From Bos javanicus (Eukaryota > Chordata > Mammalia > Artiodactyla > Bovidae), in assembly GCF_032452875.1 (NCBI RefSeq), contig NC_083885.1:29243925-29307924 (forward strand): 64,000 nt of DNA, in the 5' to 3' direction. The translations under genes and the position numbers were made by a program. The notes beneath the pieces were generated by a model that had not been told where the DNA came from, ran no database searches, and was given only the letters and a program-made list of their open reading frames with translations. This document shows positions 56,924 through 64,000 of the stretch, in pieces; the first letter of the stretch is position 1; each line of letters starts with the position of its first letter.

Positions 56924-57203
56924 GCTGCTGCTGCTGCTGCTAAGTCGCTTCAGTCGTGTCCGACTCTCTGCGACCCCATAGACGGCAGCCCACCAGGCTC
57001 CCCCGTCCCTGGGATTCTCCAGGCAAGAACACTGGAGTGGGTTGCCATTTCCTTCTCCAATGCATGGAAGTGAAAAGTGAAAGCAAAGTCGCTCAGTCTT
57101 GTCCGACTCCGCGACCCCATGGACTGCAGCCTATCAGGCTCCTCCGCCCATGGGATTTTCCAGGCAAGAGTAATGGAGTGGGTTGCCATTGCCTTCTCCG
57201 ATG
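56924..57203 (-). mobile_element. Bov-A2 SINE (dimer), antisense
   Basis: GCTGCTGCTGCTGCTGCTAAG then two complementary Bov-A monomers to GGTTGCCATTGCCTTCTCCG. An 8-bp target repeat TATCTCTC lies at 56916-56923 and 57204-57211. Confidence 0.94.
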
Positions 57204-57213
57204 TATCTCTCTA

Positions 57214-57339
57214 TGCTGCTGCTAAGTCGCTTCAGTCGTGTCCGACTCTGTGCGACCCCACAGATGGCAGCCCACCAGGCTTCCCCGTCCCTGGGATTCT
57301 CCAGGCAAGAACACTGGAGTGGGTTGCCATTTCTTTCTC

Positions 57340-57341
<2 letters not shown>
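57214..57341 (-). mobile_element. Bov-A monomer SINE, antisense, same target as its neighbour
   Basis: GCTGCTGCTAAGTCGCTTCAG to GCCATTTCTTTCTCCA, one Bov-A unit. ATCTCTCT occurs at its left (57205-57212) and right (57342-57349), so the target is again the TATCTCTCT motif. Confidence 0.9.

Positions 57342-57342
<1 letters not shown>

Positions 57343-57420
<78 letters not shown>
57343..57420. repeat. Compound (TC)n(TA)n microsatellite
   Basis: About 24 TC units to 57390 followed by about 15 TA units. The R-E-R-E or S-L-S-L proteins predicted here on both strands are translations of the repeat. Confidence 0.97.
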
Positions 57421-57421
<1 letters not shown>

Positions 57422-57454
57422 ATTCTTAGTTTCTGATTCTTTTCCCATATAGGT

Positions 57455-57536
57455 TCGGTTCAGTTCAGTTCAGTCGCTCAGTCGTGTCCGACTCTTCGCG
57501 AGCCCATGAATCCCAGCACGCCAGCCTTCCCTGTCC
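57455..57536 (-). mobile_element. BovB 3' tip, 82 bp, antisense
   Basis: TCGGTTCAGTTCAGTTCAGTC to CAGCCTTCCCTGTCC; collinear L1 on both sides. The 6-bp target repeat ATAGGT is at 57449-57454 and 57537-57542. Confidence 0.88.
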
Positions 57537-57830
57537 ATAGGTAGGTTATTTCAGAATATTGAGTAGAGTTCTTTGTTCTGTACAGTAGATCCCCGTCGAT
57601 CATCTGTTTCATATACAGCAGTGTGAACATGTCAACCCCAAACTCCCAGTTTATCCCTACCTCCACCCTTACCTCCTGGTAACCATAGGTCTGCTTTCCA
57701 AGCCTGTGGGTCTGTTTCTGTTTTTACAGTAGGTTCATTTGCATCATTTTAATAATAGAGTCCACATATGTGATACAATATATTTGTCTTTCTCTGTCTG
57801 ACTTCACTCAGTGTGATATTCATAGATGTA

Positions 57831-58740
57831 ATACAAAAATTGAAGCAGACATCCTGAAACTAGCATCTGTTTTCCTGTCACTGTTTTAGGCTATTTATTG
57901 ATAGTGTTAACTTTTCACACAAGCAATAGCTCTATAGGGGAGTTTTTTAAATCTGTACATCATAGAAGAGGAAGTTGAAGGTAAAGGGAAGGAAGTAATT
58001 TTCCATATTCATACACTTAATAATCAGTACATAATACATTAAGATAAGAAGTTAAGATGTAAGGTATTTTCCTTTGACTCAAAAGCTCATGTTATTTAGT
58101 ATCATCTCAGACATTGTTGCGGGGGTTCTGCCGACAATAGAAGTGCCTTCCTCGCTTTAGCAGTATGTCACTTTTCATATTCCTCACGTGCAAATGGGGC
58201 TGGCATCAGTGTCCTCTCAGATCACCCAGTGAAAAGATTGGTTAGTGCTTCCCCGATGCTCTTGATGGCTATGGAGGGTACTGGGACCTGCTGTGTCACA
58301 GCACAGTCTTTGTCCTTGAACAAGTTACTGACTGCCTCTGACCTTTCATTCCCTCCTCTGAAAGCTGGAAACGTCTACCTTAATAAACATTTGTGAGGAA
58401 AGGACTTTATACATCTAAGTTGCCACATCATGAGTTACATTCCTGTGTTTCACTCTATTAACCTTTTATGACTAAATTGCCGTGATTCTTACAGTAGTTT
58501 GTGAACATTTTGGAGGTCACTGAACTTAAACTTCAAGTGTACTTTCATACCAGTCATTATATGAAATAGATAAAAACTTAAATCCCCAGAAAGAAGAACA
58601 GTGTTGAATTGGGAGCCCTGATATTTGGTCTTACTCTTGACAGCCATGAGAGCTATGGTCTTGCCAAGAAAACCAGAAAGATCTGGGAAGCACAGTGTGA
58701 TCAACAGCACTGACTAAGTGAATTGATTTCTTTCATTATT
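57831..58740. other. Unique sequence with a MIR-like patch
   Basis: ATAGAAGAGGAAGTTGAAGG near 57962 resembles a MIR core. The 73-codon antisense frame at 58489-58710 has no domain. Confidence 0.45.
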
Positions 58741-59582
58741 CTGTTGTTGTTCAGTCACTAAGTCATGTCCTACTCTTTGTGACCCCATGGACTGCAGCAC
58801 GCCAGGCCTCCCTGTCCTTTACTATCTCCTAGAGTTTGCTCAAACTCATGTCCAATGAGTCAGTGATGCCATCCAACCATCTTATCCTCTGTCGCCGCCT
58901 CCTCCTCTTGCTCTCAATCTTTCCCAGCATCAAGGTCTTTTCCAGTGAGTTGGCTCTTCCCATCAGGTGACCAAAGTATTGGAGCTTCAGCTTTAGTATC
59001 AGTCATTTCAATGAATATTCAGGACTGAGTTCCTTTAGGATTGACTGCTTTGATCTCCTTGCAGTCCAAGGGACTCTCAAAAGTTTTCTCCAGCACCAGG
59101 GTTCAAAAGCATCAGTCCTTCAGTGCTCAGCCTTCTTTATGGTCCAACTCTCACATCTGTACCTGACTACTGGAAAAACCATAGCTTTGACTATACAGAC
59201 CTTTGTCAGCAAAGTGATGTCTTTAATACACTGTCTAGGTTTGTCATAACTTTTCTTCCAAGGATCAAGTATCTTATGTGGCTGCAGTCACTGTCCCAGA
59301 GATTTTGACAGTGATTTTGAAGCCCAAGAAAATAAAATCTATCACTGTTTCTACTTTTTCCCCATCTATTTGCCATGAACTGATAGGACCAGATGCCATG
59401 ATCTTTGTTTTCTGAACGTTGAGTTTTAAGCCAGCTTTTTCACTTTCTTCTTTCACTTTCATCAGAGGGTGTTTACTTCCTCTTCACTTTCTGCCTTTAG
59501 AGTGCTATCATCTGCATATCTGAGGTTGTTGATATTTCTGCCAGCAATCTTAACTCCATCTTGTGAGTCATCCAGTCTGGCT
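58741..59582 (-). mobile_element. BovB LINE, antisense, older subfamily
   Basis: TGTTGTTGTTCAGTCACTAAG at the 3' tail (instead of CAGTTCAGTT) through CTGACTACTGGAAAAACC to TCATCCAGTCTGGC. More diverged than other copies. The 62-codon antisense frame at 59274-59462 is an ORF2 piece; the complement of YADD is preserved at about 59505-59520. Confidence 0.92.
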
Positions 59583-59924
59583 TTTATTCTCTGTCTAGTT
59601 CAGTGCCTGACACATAAGAGGATCCAAGTAAAACCAGCCACTCAAATTAAAATGAGCAGTAAACAGTACATTCCTGTATCGTTTCAGAAATTTTCCCTTA
59701 CTGACAAACTGAATTCTCTTCATTCCTCTGAATATCAGTCAAACTCTGTCAACTGTAAAATATGTTCACCTCTCAGGTCATTTTGTTTCCATGATTAATG
59801 AGTTGAGTTACTTAACTATAACTAGAGATACTTGGGGGGAAAAAAAAAGCTATTTAAGGAAAGACTATTAACAGAGAGCTAGTATGAAGTGACTTTCACT
59901 TAATGAACTCATGTTGTATAGTGA
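59583..59924. other. Unique sequence
   Basis: CAGTGCCTGACACATAAG at 59600-59618 may be a scrap of L2/MIR; nothing else. Confidence 0.4.
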
Positions 59925-59972
59925 TTCAGTTCAGTTTAGTTCAGTCTGTCAGTCGTGTCCGACTCTTTGCGA
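59925..59972 (-). mobile_element. BovB 3' tip, about 48 bp, antisense
   Basis: GATTCAGTTCAGTTTAGTTC and GTCAGTCGTGTCCGACTC, then unrelated sequence. Only the last tens of bases of BovB are present. Confidence 0.8.
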
Positions 59973-60557
59973 CTACCACCTATTTTAAGTAGATAGAATC
60001 CAACCATTCAGGAATCCCTCCTCCTTGCTACAGGGACTGAATGTTGATTTGGTCCTAATTGTATCTCCTCTGGATCAACTGATACGGATTAAGTCCCTTC
60101 TGTCATTAAAGTGGTGACTTATAAACTAAGGATGGATATAACATGTCTAGAGACGAATAAGTGGGCCTATCACACAACATTCTATGGAAGAATAGATATC
60201 TATAACTTCTGCTGATTAAAAGATCTATTTCCAAAGTAGAAAGAAACCAATATCACACTAAATAGTTTAAACCCTGGTGAAAACACAGTGATATTAGTCC
60301 ATTTTGTGGATTATTGTTTAATGTGATGGAAATATAATATAAAAAGTCCTATATGCAGAAGCAAATGGAAACATTGGGAGGCAGTATGAAAATTAAACTG
60401 CTTTCAAGTTAGGCTAATGTAGCTGTAAGTTCTAAAATTAGGAAAAAAAAATTTTGATAAATGTTTTAATTGATAAATGTATTTAAAAGAAATGATTAAG
60501 TTTAAGCATAGTGTATAATTTTTAAAATTATACTAATTATTAAAAGGGAGGTTATTA
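59973..60557. other. Unique sequence
   Basis: Nothing recognised. Confidence 0.5.
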
Positions 60558-60564
60558 TGCTAAC

Positions 60565-60756
60565 CTGGCTCAGTTGGTAAAGAATCTGCTTGCAATGCAG
60601 GAGACCCCAGTTTGATTTGTGGGCCGGGAAGATCTGCTGGAGAAGGGAAAGGCTACCCACTCCAGTATTCAGGCCTGAAGAATTCCATGGACTGTATAGT
60701 CTATGGGGTCACAAAGAGTTGGACATGACTGAGTGACTTTCACTTTCACTTCACTG
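60565..60756 (+). mobile_element. Bov-tA SINE, sense
   Basis: CTGGCTCAGTTGGTAAAGAATC to CACTTTCACTTCACTG; head slightly shortened and B box decayed (AGTTTGATTTG). A 7-bp TSD TGCTAAC lies at 60558-60564 and 60757-60763. Confidence 0.92.
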
Positions 60757-60763
60757 TGCTAAC

Positions 60764-61257
60764 AGTTTCAGAAGAATGAAATTAATAAGAATAAAATTAT
60801 TAATTAAATTTGTTAGGCTGTGTAGCCCCTTTCTGTTATTTCACAATCATAGTTCGTCATGAGTATTTAAAATAGTTAAATAGTTCAAGAAAATATCCTT
60901 AAACATCTATTTTGGTTTTAACAAGCTATGGGTTCTAAGATACTTTCAGTGATTTAATAACCATGAAGGTGTTTCTGCTCTCATGGAGGTGGCATTCTAG
61001 TTCAGAGAAGCAGTAATAAATAATTAGCTGTTTAATTAATAATATCAATAATAACTGATTATAGTAATAATTAGTAGAGAATAGTAATAATGAATAATTA
61101 GTTGGCCATGTTACTTATACAAGTTACTTATTATCATTGAGTCTTAATTTCCCTATTGATAAAATTGGAAAAAATAGTTTGCCAGTCTAATAATAGTTGG
61201 GATCACTGGAGATTCTACCCACAGTTAAGTGTCTTGTTATCGTTAATTGAGTAACTA
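60764..61257. other. Unique AT-rich sequence
   Basis: 61015-61110 is low-complexity (AATAATTAG-type units). No gene. Confidence 0.5.
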
Positions 61258-61268
61258 CTATTTCCCTT

Positions 61269-61455
61269 CCTATTTTTTTAAAATATTATTTACTTGGCTA
61301 TATCAGGTTTTAGTTGCAGCACATGGGATCTTCATTGCAACGTGCCAGCTTAGTTGCCCATGACATGTGGGATCTTACTTCCCAGATCAAGGATTGAATG
61401 GGCATTCCCTGCATTGTGGGGCAGATACTTAACCACTGGACCATCAGAGAAATCC
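61269..61455 (-). mobile_element. CHR-type SINE, antisense
   Basis: TTTTTTTAAAATATTATTTAC, GGTTTTAGTTGCAGCACATGG, GACATGTGGGATCTTACTTCC and GGACCATCAGAGAAATCC. A perfect 11-bp TSD CTATTTCCCTT lies at 61258-61268 and 61456-61466. Confidence 0.92.
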
Positions 61456-61466
61456 CTATTTCCCTT

Positions 61467-62199
61467 TCTTGATTTAATTTTAAATGCCAGTTTTAAAGCT
61501 TTGGATATCACTTTATACTTTGTCTGACTATTGATATGAAAAATATCATAGTGTACCTCAAAATATAGTTTAGGATACATGTGCAAAATAATTTTATATT
61601 CAAAAAAATAAAATAAGAAATTAATTGTAAAATCAGTCCCTTTTTAGAGTACCAAACCCTATTTGTAAAATGGGATGCAAAATCTCAGACTCTGTCACCA
61701 CAGAGATTCTCTCTCTTCTGCTACTCAGAACATTCTATAAGCAGATCAACCACCTCAGAATCCAGCCTGAACTTTCACCAGTGTTGTGTAGTTTGCTATT
61801 TTTGTACTTGAAATCTGGGTCACTTAGTAACCTGTTGGAAATGATTCACAGCACCCATCATTTTCCCACTATCTTTAGTGAATAGTCACTGACTCAAGGG
61901 GTAGTCATTCAATCAAGGGAAATTGAAAGCAAAAACAAACAAGAAAACACTGTGTTTGCTAAGTAAATGTCTAATAAGAGCAATTCAGATATAAAACTGT
62001 GGGGTCATAATAGCATACTAGCTTTGTGGATCTCAACTCAGTTAAAGAGCCCAGGATGTCAACAATTAAAATATAACAATAATATCATCACACAATAAAG
62101 GTATAATAGGCAGTACTTCATCATGCATATGAATCTACAGTATTACCATTTTACATGATCTCAAGTTGGCTCATGTGCATTTCTTTTAGTCTGTTGGTA
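61467..62199. other. Unique sequence
   Basis: The 71-codon plus frame at 61670-61885 has no domain or context. Confidence 0.5.
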
Positions 62200-62351
62200 G
62201 CTACGGTGGCATTACAGTTAGTGTAGGGTCAGAAAAGCTTGTGAAGTCCGGGAGTAGTCTTAAAGAGTTTCACTTTAAAACCCATAGTACAAAGCTTGCT
62301 ATGTGTATCATATATGTTCAATAAAAATTTATTGAATGAATCAATCAATAA
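62200..62351 (+). mobile_element. L2 LINE 3' terminus relic, sense
   Basis: TGTTCAATAAAAATTTATTG and AATGAATCAATCAATAAAATA are the typical L2 terminal tail. Confidence 0.5.
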
Positions 62352-62399
62352 AATACTTGCTTCACAACACTCCATGAATCAAGTTAAATTTGGTTGGAG

Positions 62400-62480
62400 C
62401 ACAATGACAGAATTGACTCATTTAATCCTCAGAATTGTCCCATTTGGTAATATGCCCACTCTATAAATGAGACATTTGTC
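62400..62480 (+). mobile_element. MIR SINE relic
   Basis: TCATTTAATCCTCAGAATTG and CCCACTCTATAAATGAGAC match the MIR core. Confidence 0.6.
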
Positions 62481-62639
62481 AAATTGAAGAGGCATCGTTT
62501 GAACACAATTGTTTCTTTCTTTAAAACACATGTTATATTAACCTTCCACTCAACCAGACTATGTTCATTGTACTATACTACTACTCTTGGAATATCCAAA
62601 AGCTTACTATACTTCATTTCCATGAATCTGTTGAGTAAT

Positions 62640-63180
62640 CACAATATGCTATGTTTTATGATCATTGCTAAGTAGAAACAGACATGATCTTGACTCTCAT
62701 AGCTCACTGTTTAATGGAGAAAACATGGTTTAATTTCATAGTCACACATAAATGTAATTTTATAATTCTAATTGCTAAGAATAAGGTATGCATAACGCTC
62801 AGACATTAGTAATAAGGAAATCTGGCACCATGTGAATGGTCAAGGGTGATTTCACTTTGAAATGATAAAATGGCTCAGTGGAAGCTGGAGGACAGGGATT
62901 TCCATGCACAGGCAACATTACTATTGAGAACAGATGCTCTATGACAGGAAGGAGGGGAGGAGTAATCCTGTGAATGAGGAGCCCAGTGAATCTATAGCAA
63001 GGAAGAAGAGAGAGAGCATCAGTGTAGAGAGATAGGCAGGGACTACTAGGCAGAGTCTTCTAAGGAAACTAGGCATTTTCAACTTCATCTTTGGTGCAAT
63101 GGCACATCATTCACAGGGTTTCAGCAAGGGAGCAACCCAGTCAGACACATGCTTTAAGAAGAAAACAATAGCTGTCAGTC
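62640..63180 (-). mobile_element. L2 LINE relic, antisense
   Basis: CTGGAGGACAGGGATTTCC, GAGGAGCCCAGTGAATCTA, CACAGGGTTTCAGCAAGGGAG and CAGTCAGACACATGCTTTAAG follow the antisense L2 3' region. The 78-codon antisense frame 63107-63343 partly overlaps it. Confidence 0.5.
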
Positions 63181-64000
63181 CCCTCCCCCCAGATATAAAC
63201 CTGCTTAGAAGAGGCAGCTGATTAATGGTTAGAATCACTCTTGGACTGTAATTATCTTTGCTCTTGTTTTTACCCATCAGAGGAGGGTAGAGAATTATCT
63301 TCATTGATGCTTTAATCACTGGAGAACTGTTCCACTTGATCAATGCTCAGAGTTCTTTTAATGCTATCTACTTTACAATAAGAGAAAAATTCCTCAGGGG
63401 TCATTCTTGAACTCTGGGTACAAATTTCATAATTATTAAGGAAAAAATTTAAATCCAGAGTTTGTTTACCCAAACTGAAACATGCTTTAACTACATGGGG
63501 TTACCAATGAAATCATTAATTAAATTACCTAATAGTAAAATTTGGGAATCAATTGCAAAAATAATTAAAGTAATGAGACTAGCAGCATTTAGAAGATAGT
63601 GTAAAGAGAGCAATTGTGTGAAATGGCAATTGCCCCTGGACACACTTAATAATTACCAAGGCTGAAATGCATTATTGGTTCCAAAATGGCCCCTTGTGGA
63701 GTTCAGAAAAGAGGCAGTGTTCATTCTCCATTCTCCAGATACTATTCTGAAGTTCCTTCCAGAAATAAGCCATGTGTGTTAATTTACAAATATATGTTAA
63801 AGTTGGATCATGCAGATAATGTTATTGTTTCTAAAATATAAAACCACCATTGGGTTTTTTTTTTTTTTAAAAATTTGTGTTGTTTTAAAAAACAAAGACA
63901 AGTAATTCTTGGTCTTTGAACTGATCCATAAACTGCATCTATTTGTTGGATTGGTTAATCTCCAGTATTTCAAACAGTCTTTGTTTTTTTTAATACTAGT
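63181..64000. other. Unique sequence to window end; 63400-63780 possible conserved noncoding block
   Basis: No repeat or gene recognised. 63500-63700 is rich in ATTAATTAAATTACC-type homeodomain cores and contains AATGGCAATTGCCCCTGG. T-runs lie at about 63857-63869 and 63984-63991. Confidence 0.4.

Larger units (their letters stand above)
56830..57830 (-). mobile_element. Artiodactyl L1 3' UTR, antisense, with serial insertions
   Basis: An (AT)n patch at 56830-56846, then TATAGTTGATTTAAAATG, TTAGTTTCAGGTGTACAGC, later TTTCTGATTCTTTTCCCATAT and GAATATTGAGTAGAGTTC, TAACCATAGGTCTGCTTTCC, CTGACTTCACTCAGTGTG are collinear L1 pieces separated by two Bov-A insertions, a microsatellite and a BovB tip. 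Confidence 0.85.

Noticed and set aside
56924..57341. CRISPR-like array from repeated SINE units and GCTGCTGCT runs
   Set aside because: Repeat units are Bov-A monomers of more than 100 bp in a vertebrate genome, with no spacer structure.
57134..57448. Arg-Glu repeat protein and opposite Ser-Leu repeat protein
   Set aside because: They translate the (TC)n(TA)n microsatellite and neighbouring SINEs.

Overview
The window is AT-rich nuclear DNA from a bovid ruminant (cattle-like; sheep, goat, buffalo or yak cannot be separated by eye). The diagnosis rests on its repeats: many BovB (RTE-type) LINE copies ending in the CAGTTCAGTTCAGTT-type tail, Bov-A2 dimers with (AGC)n tails, Bov-tA and CHR tRNA-derived SINEs, and young bovine-type L1 3' ends. 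I see no convincing protein-coding gene, rRNA, functional tRNA, CpG island or CRISPR array. Every long open frame is a retrotransposon relic or its antisense shadow. The window reads as intergenic or deep intronic sequence.

Layout. 1-7 kb: CHR SINE fragment, ancient L2 and MIR, two Bov-A2 copies with clean 12-bp target-site duplications (TSDs). 7-8.7 kb: an antisense L1 carrying a nested antisense BovB and, at its edge, an antisense Bov-tA. 8.7-16 kb: mostly unique, with two Bov-tA copies and a (CT)n tract. 16-22 kb: one BovB with a 301-codon open RT relic, and a second BovB split by a young L1. 22-29.4 kb: SINE-in-SINE nest, internally deleted BovB, L2, L1, and an antisense BovB split by a solo LTR. 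29.4-34.2 kb: mainly unique plus L2/L1 relics. 34.2-40.6 kb: young L1, the longest BovB (antisense, reaching the end of the endonuclease domain), an older L1, another BovB, and an ancient repeat split by Bov-A2. 40.6-47.5 kb: unique, L2, and an L1/BovB/L1 nest with a 5' inversion. 47.5-50.6 kb: very old L1 split by a second solo LTR of the same family in the opposite orientation. 50.6-56.8 kb: mostly unique. 56.8-59.6 kb: L1 with serial SINE insertions, a compound microsatellite and a BovB tip, then a diverged BovB. 59.6-64 kb: SINEs, L2/MIR and unique DNA.

How the parts relate. Nothing here forms a gene system. What can be read is a stratified insertion history: L2/MIR and mammalian L1 are oldest; BovB and artiodactyl L1 next; Bov-tA, Bov-A2 and young L1 after; the two solo LTRs (about 545 bp each, 4-bp TSDs) entered already resident LINEs. 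The points most worth a second look are the paired solo LTRs with reciprocal indels, a catalytic Asp-to-Asn change shared by two BovB copies, an approximately 200-bp foreign insert in the 36-kb BovB, a 44-bp duplication around a truncated SINE, and repeat-free blocks that may be conserved noncoding DNA. I did not find a convincing undescribed system. Family names are from recognition of sequence, not from a database search; edges of ancient repeats are approximate.
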